Made by a program: the position numbers and the translations under genes. Positions 1-8,767 of a DNA stretch of 64,000 bases are shown here, piece by piece. This DNA is from Mycolicibacterium tusciae JS617 (GTDB lineage: Bacteria > Actinomycetota > Actinomycetes > Mycobacteriales > Mycobacteriaceae), in assembly GCF_000243415.2 (NCBI RefSeq), contig NZ_KI912270.1, positions 4,774,903 to 4,838,902 on the forward strand, read 5' to 3'. The notes under the pieces were generated by a model. The model ran no database searches, was not told the origin of the DNA, and saw only the letters and a list, made by a program, of their open reading frames with translations. The first letter of the stretch is position 1, and every line of letters begins with the position of its first letter.

Positions 1-2
1 AC

Positions 3-191
3 GGCGCTAGCGTCGTCACAGTGCACGGCGCGACGCCCATCAGCGCGACAGCGATCGACGTATCCGATGCCGGCACCCACTCCGGCACAACGAACCCTCG
101 CTCTTCCGCCAGCAGCGGGCCGGTCATCACGGAATTTGGCTACCCCTGGCCCGCAGCCTCGTCGAAGCCGAAGGTAGACGACTGCGTCTGA
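3..191 (+). CDS. 3' end of an unidentified, probably exported protein (truncated by window edge)
   Basis: One plus-strand frame is open from the first bases of the window to a TGA at 189-191 and gives 63 residues without an obvious start. The composition (Thr/Ser/Ala-rich, ending in an ITEFGYPWP stretch and a KVDDCV tail) looks like the C-terminus of a mycobacterial secreted or periplasmic protein. The gene begins upstream of the window, so no family is assigned. A chance open frame in GC-rich DNA is also possible. Confidence 0.4.
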   Translation, partial: GASVVTVHGATPISATAIDVSDAGTHSGTTNPRSSASSGPVITEFGYPWPAASSKPKVDDCV

Positions 192-275
192 GCTCCACAA
201 ACCCCACCACTTCACCCTCTTCCTGCCCACCGGGGCGCAACCGGCACCGGCGGGCCAACACCGCCCGCCCACCCC

Positions 276-1148
276 TCAGACACCCGGGATGACCAAAGCG
301 CCGTTGGGTTGCTGCGGTTCGCCGGTGCGGCGGTGGACAGGGACGGGCAGCGGGGCCAGGGGATGACGACGAAGATGAATCGCCTGGTAGGCGATCAGCG
401 CGATGAGCACGGCCAGCAGTGTCGCCGAGGTCCACTCGGTGCCCCAAGCCAGGCCGCCCTTATCCAGAGGCTTGCTCAGGAAGTCCCCGACCGTCGCGCC
501 CAGCGGGCGGGTCAGCACGAACGCGATCCAAAACAACACCACGCCGCTGATGCGAGTGAAGTAGTGCCCGGCCAGCAGAACCAGCATGATCGCGGACAGC
601 AACAGTGCGCTGTCGCGGAACCCGAACCCCAGGCCATCGGCCAGGAAGTCGCCGCTGGAAGTGCCTAGGCTGTTGGAGAACAAGATGGCCACCCAGAACA
701 GCAGCTCCCCACGAAACGAAGCGACGTTCTCCACGTCAAGGGTTTGTCCGCTGCGCCACCAAATGACGAACACGACCGCCAGACCGGTGCTCAAGATGAG
801 CGCGCCCCCCGCGTAACCGATCCCGCCGGTGCGGTTCATCAGATCCGACAGCGTGGTGCCGGCGGTACTGCTCAACGCGATCACGGTCCAAAACAGGGCC
901 GGGTGAAACCGCCGCGCCTTGAGTTGAAACACCACCGCGACCGCAAACAGCGCCAAGAAGATTGCCGTGGCCACCAGGTAGCCGACGTGCAGCGTCTGCG
1001 CCAGCAGATCGCCACCCGTTTCGCCCAGGGTGGTCGCAATAATCTTGATCACCCAAAACAGCAGCGTGACGTGCGGAAGCTTGCGCATCACAAAACACGA
1101 AGAATCCGCCGGCTGCGCATCCGCCGGGCCGGACGGGGTTGACGACAT
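276..1148 (-). CDS. COG4705-like multi-repeat integral membrane protein
   Basis: A 290-residue polytopic membrane protein built from four internal repeats. Each repeat pairs hydrophobic helices around a small-residue motif ending in Gly-Asp and a hydrophobic residue (GETGGDLL, GTTLSDLM, GTSSGDFL, GATVGDFL). This is the pattern I associate with the uncharacterised COG4705 membrane-anchored family; its substrate is unknown. The start is supported by an AGGGAGAAGG purine stretch just upstream of ATG 1148. An internal Met21 is an alternative start that would drop a polar N-terminal tail. It is convergent with the truncated gene at the edge and divergent from the two-component cluster at 2084-4507. 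Confidence 0.8.
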   Translation of the reverse strand: MSSTPSGPADAQPADSSCFVMRKLPHVTLLFWVIKIIATTLGETGGDLLAQTLHVGYLVATAIFLALFAVAVVFQLKARRFHPALFWTVIALSSTAGTTLSDLMNRTGGIGYAGGALILSTGLAVVFVIWWRSGQTLDVENVASFRGELLFWVAILFSNSLGTSSGDFLADGLGFGFRDSALLLSAIMLVLLAGHYFTRISGVVLFWIAFVLTRPLGATVGDFLSKPLDKGGLAWGTEWTSATLLAVLIALIAYQAIHLRRHPLAPLPVPVHRRTGEPQQPNGALVIPGV

Positions 1149-1361
1149 CCTTCTCCCTTGTCAGTCCGGCATTGAACCGTGCCTGGCGACAACGAGCCAC
1201 AACCGGCACCCTGCGCCGCGAGCGTCACAAACGACGGTAATCAACAAGCGCGCAGAAACCTATAGCGCAGGGCCGGCCGCGAATCCACTGCATCGGCCCG
1301 AGCCGGTCCCCATAGTGCGTTCCACAACCGCGCGTCGGTGCCCGGGACCGATTGCGCAGGA

Positions 1362-1607
1362 TCATCGTTGGAAGGGATACGCGTACCTCACCGGGGGATG
1401 GATGTTGGGGTTATGCCGTACGCTGATCGACGTATTGCCCGGGGTTGAGCACTGCCTGATGCCCAGACCCGGTGTGACGCATACTTCGTGGGTCACCGCC
1501 GTTGGCGGGGACACCACTGCGGCCGCGGCCATCGGCGCGGCAACCATCCCGGCCAGAGCGCCTGCCGCCACGAGTATTGCTGCCATATAACGCGTTTCGA
1601 ACCACAT
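1362..1607 (-). CDS. Small secreted protein with signal peptide
   Basis: An 81-residue product. It begins with a short polar segment, then a hydrophobic Ala/Val-rich core (residues about 8-30) ending in an AAA motif that suits signal peptidase I. The mature part of about 50 residues has two cysteines (VCVTPG and RQCSTPG) that could form one disulfide. An AAGGTGA sequence lies about six bases before ATG 1607. Small exported proteins of this type are common in mycobacteria. No function can be assigned. It lies downstream of no obvious partner and is transcribed toward the COG4705-like gene. Confidence 0.6.
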   Translation of the reverse strand: MWFETRYMAAILVAAGALAGMVAAPMAAAAVVSPPTAVTHEVCVTPGLGIRQCSTPGNTSISVRHNPNIHPPVRYAYPFQR

Positions 1608-2083
1608 GACTATTCACCTTCCGCCAAGTCCTACGTAGTGGCCGTTTGCCACTAAAGGAAGGCTAAAAGGTGCCGAGTTAACATTCTTCCAGCGTCAGGT
1701 AAGGGATCGGCTCACCGACGAACGACCATTCACAATTCCTCACCACCGGCTGCTCGGCAGGTGCGATCCATCGTGTTTGCCGACCCAAAGCCGGATCGCC
1801 TTCCACGTGGCCATGGGCGCCAAATCCATCCCTCCTACTGGCCCAGCGCGGGGAACTGAACATCGTGTTGCCGAGGGTGCGTCCTTCGACGGAGAAGGCC
1901 ATTCCATAGCCGGGCCGTGTCGCTGATCAATGCCAGATCGATGGGCGTGGCGTGCCTGGCGCGCCGGCTCGCTTCGGGGATGGCCGCGTGAAGCTAACCG
2001 TGGCTTAACCGTCGGGGGGATGCCCGGCTAACCCAAGTCCTGTGACACTGGCGGTTATTCGGTTCTCAACAGAAGGAAATGCC
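1608..2083. other. Intergenic region with divergent promoters expected; no convincing gene
   Basis: This stretch separates the minus-strand secreted protein from the plus-strand membrane protein/two-component genes, so both promoters should lie here. A short inverted repeat (AGTGGC at 1637-1642, GCCACT at 1648-1653) sits about 35 bases upstream of the secreted-protein start and could be an operator. A 74-codon minus frame at 1678-1902 lacks any recognisable domain and I do not call it. Confidence 0.4.
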
Positions 2084-2530
2084 ATGCCACAGTACTCATC
2101 ACAGCCGCCGCGGCCAGCGGGCTCCACGGCAACCTCCGCGGCCACCACCAGTATCGTGCTTCGCCGGGTTGCGGCCGTGATGCTGGCCGCCGCCGGAATA
2201 CTGCACTTGATCCTGATCCCGGAGTATCTGGCGGAGAAGCCGTGGCTGGGAATCTCCTTCGTCGCGGCAGTGCCGCTGACTCTGGGAGCGGCGGGATGGC
2301 TGTGGTGGCGGCCTAAGGTGACGGCATGGATTATCGGCGCCGCCGTGTCGGCCGGCATGGTCGCCGGGTTCGTGCTCAGCCGAACCGTGGGACTGTTCGG
2401 ATATACCTCCAGCGACTGGGCCGAAGGAATTCCTTCGCTACTGGTGGAGACGGTCTTCCTGGTCATCGCGGCGGTGCAGCTGCCCCCAGCGATCCGGGGC
2501 CGCGGCGCCGACCGCGCCAGCACGCCCTGA
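2084..2530 (+). CDS. Small four-helix membrane protein preceding a two-component system
   Basis: A 148-residue protein with a polar Ser/Thr/Pro-rich N-terminus of about 25 residues followed by four predicted membrane helices and a short basic tail. The start at ATG 2084 is chosen because AGAAGGAA lies at 2071-2078. The open frame extends 14 codons further upstream without a ribosome site. It ends only about 17 bases before the response-regulator gene, so it is probably cotranscribed and may be a sensor accessory or a regulated membrane protein. No named family is recognised. Confidence 0.7.
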   Translation: MPQYSSQPPRPAGSTATSAATTSIVLRRVAAVMLAAAGILHLILIPEYLAEKPWLGISFVAAVPLTLGAAGWLWWRPKVTAWIIGAAVSAGMVAGFVLSRTVGLFGYTSSDWAEGIPSLLVETVFLVIAAVQLPPAIRGRGADRASTP

Positions 2531-2546
2531 CCCCTGCGCCGGTACG

Positions 2547-3236
2547 GTGATGGCCGCTCACGTGCTGATTGTCGAGGACGATCCGTTGATCGCGGCCAGT
2601 CTGCAACGCGCCTTGGAGGCCACCGGCTACACCGCCGCCGTGGCGATCGACGGCGCGGCCGCGTTCAGCACAGTTCAATCCGACGACGTCGACCTGGTCT
2701 TGCTCGACCTCGGCTTGCCCGACGGCGACGGAATCGAAGTCGCCCGCAAGCTGATCGCACACCAGCCGCAGTTACCGATCATCATGGTGACAGCGCGTGC
2801 GGAGGAAGCCGATGTGGTCAGCGGATTGCACACCGGCGCAGTGGATTACCTCACTAAACCGTTCCGGCTGGCCGAGCTGCTTGCTCGCATCCGCGCCCAT
2901 CTGCGCATCACCGAGATGCACGCAGCCACCGCACGCCATGTCACCGTCGGCGATGTGCAGTTGGACCTCGCTGCCCGTCGAGTCTGGGTGAACACCACCG
3001 AGGTGAGGCTGCCGGCCAAGGAGTTCGATCTGCTGGCCAGACTGGCCCGCCAGCCCGGCCAGGTCGTGTCCCGAAACCAACTGTTGGCCGATGTGTGGCA
3101 AGACCATTGGGGCGGTTCCAGTAAGACACTCGATGTCCACATCGCGGGCCTGCGCCGACACCTCGGCGAACAACCCGGCACCCCAAGCCGGATCACCGCG
3201 CTACGAGGCATCGGCTATCGGCTGGACCACCCGTGA
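2547..3236 (+). CDS. OmpR/PhoB-family response regulator
   Basis: A 229-residue response regulator. The receiver domain (about residues 5-118) has the acidic pair ED/DD at 10-12, the phospho-acceptor Asp54 in the VLLDLGLPDGDG strand-turn, and Lys104 in YLTKPF. The C-terminal winged helix (about 130-229) carries the usual PAKEFDLL, VVSRNQLL and TLDVHIAGLRRHL signatures. Translation may begin at GTG 2547 or the adjacent ATG 2550. The stop overlaps the start of the histidine kinase gene (GTGA), so the two are translationally coupled. Targets are unknown; the flanking membrane-protein genes are plausible candidates. Confidence 0.95.
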   Translation: MMAAHVLIVEDDPLIAASLQRALEATGYTAAVAIDGAAAFSTVQSDDVDLVLLDLGLPDGDGIEVARKLIAHQPQLPIIMVTARAEEADVVSGLHTGAVDYLTKPFRLAELLARIRAHLRITEMHAATARHVTVGDVQLDLAARRVWVNTTEVRLPAKEFDLLARLARQPGQVVSRNQLLADVWQDHWGGSSKTLDVHIAGLRRHLGEQPGTPSRITALRGIGYRLDHP

Positions 3237-4507
3237 GGCGCCGTGTCCTGCTCACCGTTGTCGCGGTGTGCGCGCTAGGGATCACGGTGCTCTTCATCCC
3301 CATGGCTCTGGTTATCCGCGCTCAGAATCAGCACATCGACCAACTCGAACTGCAGCGCTTGGCCGCCGCCGCCGCGCGTACCGCACCAGCCGACCCCACC
3401 CACAACCGCACCTGGCAACCCGCCGACACCGATCCCCACCATCGATACGGGCTCTACGATGCGCGCGGAACACGCATCGCGGGAACAGGCCCCCCCACCG
3501 CGGACGCCGTCGTACGCGACGCGCTACGTGGCGGCGTCGCCACCGGACGCCACGATGCCGACATCACCGCGGCAGCCAGCATGTCAACGCCCTTTGGCGG
3601 TGCGGTACGGGTCGCCGAATCAGTTCAGGAAAGCACCGCACGCACCGCAGCCGCGCTCGCCCGGCTGCTGGCTCTGGCGGTAGCAACCATCGCCATTGCC
3701 GCGGTCATCGGTTGGTTTCTGGTGCGCCGGCTACTCGCCCCGGTCACCGCGCTGCGCAATGCCGCCACCCAGCTCGGCCACGGCGACTTCACCGTCAAAA
3801 TCCCGGACACCAGGCTCGATGAGTTCGACGAAATCGGACAAGCGTTGACCTCAAGCGCCCACCGCATCCGTGGCCTCATCGAACGCGAACGAGCCTTTAC
3901 CGCCGACGCCTCCCACCAGCTGAGAAACCCCCTAGCCGCGGTTATCGTCGCCCTGGAAACCGAACTACTAGCGCCCCGCCCGGACTCCCGCACCATCGTC
4001 ACGGAAAGCCTGCACGCGCTCATCCAGATGAAACACACCATCACCAACCTGCTGCAACTGGCCCGCGACACCGCAACCACCCACGACACCACCCCTCTGG
4101 CTGCCCTGTTGCGCGACCTTTATGACCGGTGGTCACCGGCATTCACAGCAGCGGGCCGGCCGCTAACCGTGCCGCCCATAACAGGTGACGCGCACGTCTC
4201 CCCAGTCGCCGTGCACCACATCCTCGATGTACTCCTCGACAACGCCCTGCGCCACGGGCGCGGCAACGTCACCCTCAACGCCACTCCAGTTCAGGGCGGC
4301 GTGGCGATCACCGTCACCGACGCTGGACCAGGACCCCGCCACCCTGACAACCTGTTTCACCGACGCGATATCACCGCAACCGGCACCGGAATCGGCCTGG
4401 CCCTTGCCCGCTCACTTGCCGAAGCCGAAGGCGCCCGACTCAACTTGCGCAACCCGGGCGCCCCCACAACCTTCGAACTACTCATACCGCACCCCGACCC
4501 CAGCTGA
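3233..4507 (+). CDS. Sensor histidine kinase (HAMP-HisKA-HATPase)
   Basis: A 424-residue inner-membrane sensor kinase. It has an N-terminal transmembrane helix (about 8-28), an extracytoplasmic sensor of roughly 110 residues, a second helix near 145-165 and a HAMP segment (RRLLAPVTALRNAA). The dimerisation helix carries the phospho-acceptor His228 in ASHQLRNPLAAV. The ATP-binding domain has an N box (LDNALRHG), a G1 box (DAGPG) and a G2 box (GTGIGLALA). It starts with GTG overlapping the response-regulator stop. The partner regulator and the small membrane protein upstream form one operon. The stimulus cannot be read from the sequence. Confidence 0.95.
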   Translation: MRRRVLLTVVAVCALGITVLFIPMALVIRAQNQHIDQLELQRLAAAAARTAPADPTHNRTWQPADTDPHHRYGLYDARGTRIAGTGPPTADAVVRDALRGGVATGRHDADITAAASMSTPFGGAVRVAESVQESTARTAAALARLLALAVATIAIAAVIGWFLVRRLLAPVTALRNAATQLGHGDFTVKIPDTRLDEFDEIGQALTSSAHRIRGLIERERAFTADASHQLRNPLAAVIVALETELLAPRPDSRTIVTESLHALIQMKHTITNLLQLARDTATTHDTTPLAALLRDLYDRWSPAFTAAGRPLTVPPITGDAHVSPVAVHHILDVLLDNALRHGRGNVTLNATPVQGGVAITVTDAGPGPRHPDNLFHRRDITATGTGIGLALARSLAEAEGARLNLRNPGAPTTFELLIPHPDPS

Positions 4508-4886
4508 GCCGCAATGCAGAATCCTTCTGTGCGACAGACAAGTTGGCGGTCGAGTGACGATTTGTCGCGACGACTGAATCCGCGCTGGCTGAGCCGCTAT
4601 CGGCCGTCCGGTCCGAGTTGGACCTAGCGGCGTGATGCTCGACGGGCTGACTTCGCCGACTCGTGCTGTGTCGTCGCGCTACGCGTGTCTGGTTGGTTGA
4701 TCCCCAGTCTGCATAGCCGGTAGGCAGGAGGTGTTCAGCTTCGGCGGACGTGCCGGAATCCCGCAGCTTTCGTCTTCGCCGCGCGTCAACTGTGACAGCT
4801 CTCAGTGTCGCTCAGCGTCGCCACAAGTTTGCGGCGCATTATGGAGACATCAGCCCATCCGGCTGCGCCGCGAAAGGGGAACCACG
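4508..4886. other. Intergenic region upstream of the FHA-PP2C gene
   Basis: About 380 bases after the kinase stop with no convincing gene. The frame of the FHA-phosphatase is open back to a GTG at 4731, but that codon directly abuts its purine stretch. The better start is ATG 4887, so this interval probably holds the promoter and leader of that gene. Confidence 0.4.
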
Positions 4887-6263
4887 ATGATGTGGAACCG
4901 CAAACACAACATCATGGCCGACGCGGCGCCAGCACAACATGCGACGATGGCGGCAGATCCGCCCACGGGCCGATGTGGGCGCGTCGGCGGGGCACCGCGC
5001 GTGTCTGTGACACGAGCACCCGCAAACCACGTGCCCACTGAGACGACTGCGCGGCTGGGTGTTGAGGTCGTCAAGAACGTTGCCACACAAGGCGTCACGC
5101 ATGCCGCGGCGGCAAAATTTTCGGCGCAATTTCGACTCGAGTTCGACGACGGGTCCACTCTGGCCGTTCGTGGTCGAGGCCTGATCGGACGTGAGCCGAC
5201 CGCGGGCGCAGCCAAGATTGTGGCACATCTCGTTGCGCTCGCCGATGACACCTGTTCGATGTCGAGGACACATCTCGAATTCGACGTCGACGAAAACGGT
5301 CTGTGGATCCGAGACTGCCATTCCACCAACGGCTCTGAGCTCGAGGTCGACGGGCGCTGCACACCCATGGAGCCCGGACTACAAGCCATAGCGCCAATGG
5401 GATGCACGATCCACATGGGAGCACGCCGAGTGAAGGTCCGAATGATAACGAACCGCTGTGCGATGGGTGCCGCGACGATCGCCTGGGGTGCGGCCTCCAG
5501 CGTCGGCGCGGTACGCCAAAGCAACCAAGACATATATGGCACCGCACCCCCAGTTTTCGTTGTCGCCGATGGTATGGGAGGGCACTTCGCCGGAGACGTC
5601 GCGGCCCGGGAGGCCGTCAACGCACTGCTGCCGCTGTCCGGTCACCCGCAGGTGACCACCGAGATGCTCATGACATGCCTGGCAGACGCTCGGACGCGGA
5701 TCGCCCGCATCCCGGTCGAGCATGGGCGAGCACCGGGAACCACCCTCAGCGGCGTGATCACGACTCAGGTCGACCACGTGCCATCCTGGATGGTAGTCAA
5801 TATCGGCGACTCACGGACATACCGCTTGGATTCGCGCGGACTGCGGCAGCTCAGCGTCGATCATTCCGTTGTGCAGCAGCTGGTCGAGACGGACGCGATC
5901 ACTCCGTCTGCGGCAGGGACTCATCCAGCCCGCAATCTGCTGACCCGGGCGCTGATCGCAGAGATCGAGTATCCGGCAGACGTTTGGCTGCTGCCGATCA
6001 TCAGCGGCGACCGAATTCTCGTGTGTTCCGACGGCCTGACGAGAGAGATCGACGACTTGTTCATCGCCGGGGTCTTGCGCGCGATCCCAGATCCGCAGGC
6101 GGCCGCGAATCAACTGGTCAAGGCTGCGGTCGACGCGGGCGGCCACGACAATGTGACCGCGGTGGTGATCGACGCCACAGTGGTTGACGCAAACCACCAG
6201 GAGCGCGGCGAAACGAGTGAACGACAGCCCTTCAGCGGCGACTGCCGGCGGTTGAGACACTGA
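4887..6263 (+). CDS. FHA domain-PP2C family Ser/Thr protein phosphatase
   Basis: A 458-residue two-domain signalling protein. A forkhead-associated domain lies at about 85-180 and shows the LIGREP, SMSRTHLEF and DCHSTNGSELEV features that bind phosphothreonine. It is followed by a PP2C metal-dependent phosphatase domain (about 195-440) with SNQDIYG, VADGMGGHFAGD, the GTTLSG core strand, VNIGDSRTYRL, LVCSDGLTREI and GHDNVTAVVID. The conserved aspartates that bind the metal pair are all present, so the enzyme is probably active. ATG 4887 is preferred because AAAGGGGA precedes it. It stands at the border of the secretion/transfer block. FHA-phosphatase pairs regulate other secretion machines, so a role in controlling ESX or conjugation is possible, but no Ser/Thr kinase is visible in the window. 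Confidence 0.9.
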   Translation: MMWNRKHNIMADAAPAQHATMAADPPTGRCGRVGGAPRVSVTRAPANHVPTETTARLGVEVVKNVATQGVTHAAAAKFSAQFRLEFDDGSTLAVRGRGLIGREPTAGAAKIVAHLVALADDTCSMSRTHLEFDVDENGLWIRDCHSTNGSELEVDGRCTPMEPGLQAIAPMGCTIHMGARRVKVRMITNRCAMGAATIAWGAASSVGAVRQSNQDIYGTAPPVFVVADGMGGHFAGDVAAREAVNALLPLSGHPQVTTEMLMTCLADARTRIARIPVEHGRAPGTTLSGVITTQVDHVPSWMVVNIGDSRTYRLDSRGLRQLSVDHSVVQQLVETDAITPSAAGTHPARNLLTRALIAEIEYPADVWLLPIISGDRILVCSDGLTREIDDLFIAGVLRAIPDPQAAANQLVKAAVDAGGHDNVTAVVIDATVVDANHQERGETSERQPFSGDCRRLRH

Positions 6264-6974
6264 GCAGCCGTGAGGCGGGATGCTCGCTGTGGTTCTGCTC
6301 ACCAGTGCCGCGACATGAACCCACCATCCATCCCTCCGGCTGAGGACGCAGTTGCTGGTTGTTTTCGGACCCCATCGGCTCAACCTGGAGTACCTGGGCG
6401 TGGCCGGCGTCGACCTCACGTCGACCAGGGAGCCGTTGGTCTTGCCGATGACAACGCTGTAGACCAAGTGCCGTTCTCGAGTCGAGTCGCAAGAGGAGCG
6501 CGGCCACCAACTGCCCACCGACGCAACGGCCCTGACCATCTGGATGAAAAGTTAATACTTTGATGGGTAACATTCGGTATCCATAGAAGTAAGGCGCTTT
6601 TTTCATTGGATGGATCATCACTGGCATCCTTCTGCGTTGTTTAACGCCGTGCCCTGGGCGACGAAAACGATTTCTATGCGGGACTATTGGAGACTGGCGC
6701 ACATAAGGAAGCGGCATCGTTGCCGACGCGCTACGACGAACGTCCACAGTTGATGCGCGTACGCGGGTCTATCTGGTAAGGGTTCACTTGGTCCCCCATT
6801 TCGAGCACACCCAAGGTGCCTTTGGTGGCAGTACCGCACATACGAATACGGCGCAGTCGGATACGGCGGTTTGCGGTGTATGCCCATCCCGCTGGTCAAC
6901 CATCACCACCAACAGTGACTTATCTCAAAAGTCTGCCTATTTCTCACGGGCGTGTCGGATCCGACACCGATACG
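6264..6974. other. 711-bp non-coding gap between convergent blocks
   Basis: It lies between the end of the plus-strand FHA-phosphatase and the 3' end of the minus-strand VirD4-like gene. Short open frames are present on both strands but have low-complexity, shadow-like translations. The middle (about 6540-6620) is more AT-rich, with a run of six T near 6598, unlike its surroundings. A terminator or junction may lie here, but no clean hairpin was found. Confidence 0.35.
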
Positions 6975-8378
6975 TCATCTCGATTGAGAATCCGGCACGG
7001 CATTTGAAACCGTACAAACGACGATTCGGGCCGCGCGTAGTTCGTCGAGATATTTGACGAACTCGGTCCAGTCGATGAGGGATACCATGCGCCCGGGCGT
7101 TCCTCGCACCAGCAACCGGGCGAACGTGTCGTTGGGCGGTAAAAGTTCTTCAGGCTCAAGGGCATTGCCGAAGTTGCGGCTGGTCGACGTGGAATCCAAG
7201 CTGTGGTCGTAGGACTGTTGACTGCGGGTCGTCTTGCCGCTCCAAAATGACGCCGACTCCATCAGATCCTTTTCGTGCGAACCGTACATGAGCAGCGATG
7301 CTGGAACGACGGCCCGAATCGCTGCGCCCTGCAGCGGGCCGTAGATCGCGTCGAGCTGCTCACCGGCCTGGGCGGCGAAACACAGCGATACCCCCAGGCC
7401 GCGGGACTCGGCGATGTATTGGGGCAGCCGCGGCAACGGGGTGTTGGTGATCTCGTCGAGGAACATGCCTAGCCGCGCAAACGCGTCCCACTGAGCGACT
7501 TTCACGCGTTGCCGATTGATCAGCTGATCCATCAGGGTGATCGCCTGCGCGGCTACCGTTCCGTCGAACGGGGTCAGCAGATAGATGGTGGCGTTGGGGT
7601 CCTCCAAAAAAGTTTCGTCGAGCATCGGCAGACCCTTGTCGCGTTCCATCGTTTGCAGCCAGGCGGTCAGGACCTTGGTCACGGTGATCTTGACCGAATC
7701 GCGTTGCTTGGCTTCCATAGTCAACACGCTGCGCACGCGCGCCTCGAAATAGCGGTTGGCCGACCAGACCGCCGCGGTCACCCACGACGGGTCGGTGCTC
7801 ATCTGCGTCGACGTTGGCCACGGGTTGGGTAGCGTCACATCCTCAGCCGCCTCGAGCACCCAGTCCATACCCAGGCCGAGCGCGTGCGGGCTCGCGGCGT
7901 ACAGCAAGCAGGTCAACGGGGCGAACGCCAGATCATCCCACGGCCCGGGATCGCTGCCACGAAAAGAGCTGCCCGACAGGGCAACCGCCGACGTACTCAG
8001 CAGTGTGCGCGCCACCGCCTTGGCGTCCTCCAGGCCGGTGATCCACGCCGTCGGATCGAAACGGTAGGGACGCAGATCGGCCGGGTAATACGGGGCCGCT
8101 ATCGGCCGCAGATCCAGCAGCGCGGCCGGGCCATAGCGGCGTGAGGCGACCATCTGCATCAGGTCATCTTTGGACGAGGACACCAGCGCCGGGCCCGGCC
8201 AGAGCACCGCCGACTGCGCCAGCCACTTACGGGTCTTACCGGCGCCCGGTGGGGCGAACGCGCCGATGTGCGGTGCGGTCTCCAGCGGCACCAGCCGGCC
8301 GCGGTCGTCGTGCACCCAGCCGGCGAAGGGAGTCACCGGTGGCCGGTAGCCGCCAGCGGCTGTGGGCGTCGCGCTCAT
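6975..8378 (-). CDS. VirD4/TraG-like type IV coupling ATPase
   Basis: A 467-residue P-loop ATPase of the conjugative coupling-protein class. These proteins link the relaxosome to the mating channel and pump DNA. The Walker A motif is APPGAGKTRKW near residue 47. The Walker B motif is MFLDEITN in the C-terminal half, followed by a TraG-type segment (PQYIAESRGLGVSLCFAAQ) with the motif-III glutamine. No N-terminal membrane helices precede the ATPase core, unlike classical VirD4, so it may be anchored by a partner. It is the last gene of the long minus-strand block, downstream of a small HTH gene and a broken FtsK-like gene. I recall plasmid-borne ESX loci of the pRAW type carrying type IV components nearby. 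Confidence 0.85.
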   Translation of the reverse strand: MSATPTAAGGYRPPVTPFAGWVHDDRGRLVPLETAPHIGAFAPPGAGKTRKWLAQSAVLWPGPALVSSSKDDLMQMVASRRYGPAALLDLRPIAAPYYPADLRPYRFDPTAWITGLEDAKAVARTLLSTSAVALSGSSFRGSDPGPWDDLAFAPLTCLLYAASPHALGLGMDWVLEAAEDVTLPNPWPTSTQMSTDPSWVTAAVWSANRYFEARVRSVLTMEAKQRDSVKITVTKVLTAWLQTMERDKGLPMLDETFLEDPNATIYLLTPFDGTVAAQAITLMDQLINRQRVKVAQWDAFARLGMFLDEITNTPLPRLPQYIAESRGLGVSLCFAAQAGEQLDAIYGPLQGAAIRAVVPASLLMYGSHEKDLMESASFWSGKTTRSQQSYDHSLDSTSTSRNFGNALEPEELLPPNDTFARLLVRGTPGRMVSLIDWTEFVKYLDELRAARIVVCTVSNAVPDSQSR

Positions 8379-8433
8379 AGTTGGAACCCTAGGGCTGGCG
8401 CCAGGGTGCTTCGTGCATTATTTTCGCGGCGGC

Positions 8434-8703
8434 TCAGTCGGGCAGTGGAGCGACGTACTCCCCCGCGCGTACGTCGGGCCCGATCCGTACCGCGTACTGG
8501 AGCTGATCGGCGGTGTACATCCAGCCGTCATCGGTCCAGGTGCGCGGAATGAGTTGCGCCACAACCGGTTGCGGCAAGTTGCATGCCTTAGCGACGTCGG
8601 CGATGGTGAACAGCCGCTGGGGCTCGCCCATCGTCACCGCCGCGGCGTTGCGGCGGCGAAACGACTCCAAACACAGCGGTGCGGCGAGCTGCTCATCAGT
8701 CAC
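8434..8703 (-). CDS. Small helix-turn-helix protein
   Basis: An 89-residue protein whose centre (LFTIADVAKACNLPQPVVAQLI) reads as a MerR/excisionase-like helix-turn-helix, followed by a WTDDGWMYTADQLQYAV wing-like segment. Such proteins bind DNA as regulators or accessory factors. It lies 55 bases upstream of the VirD4-like gene on the same strand and may control or be coexpressed with it. The exact family and target are not recognised. Confidence 0.65.
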   Translation of the reverse strand: MTDEQLAAPLCLESFRRRNAAAVTMGEPQRLFTIADVAKACNLPQPVVAQLIPRTWTDDGWMYTADQLQYAVRIGPDVRAGEYVAPLPD

Positions 8704-8767
8704 AGATTAAGGCTACGGCGCGGCGCGGCGGGGCGGGGCGGGGACGGAAAATTCCGCTGTTCTGTTT

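Noticed and set aside
1678..1902. 74-codon minus-strand frame
   Set aside because: No ribosome site, no recognisable domain and no support from context.
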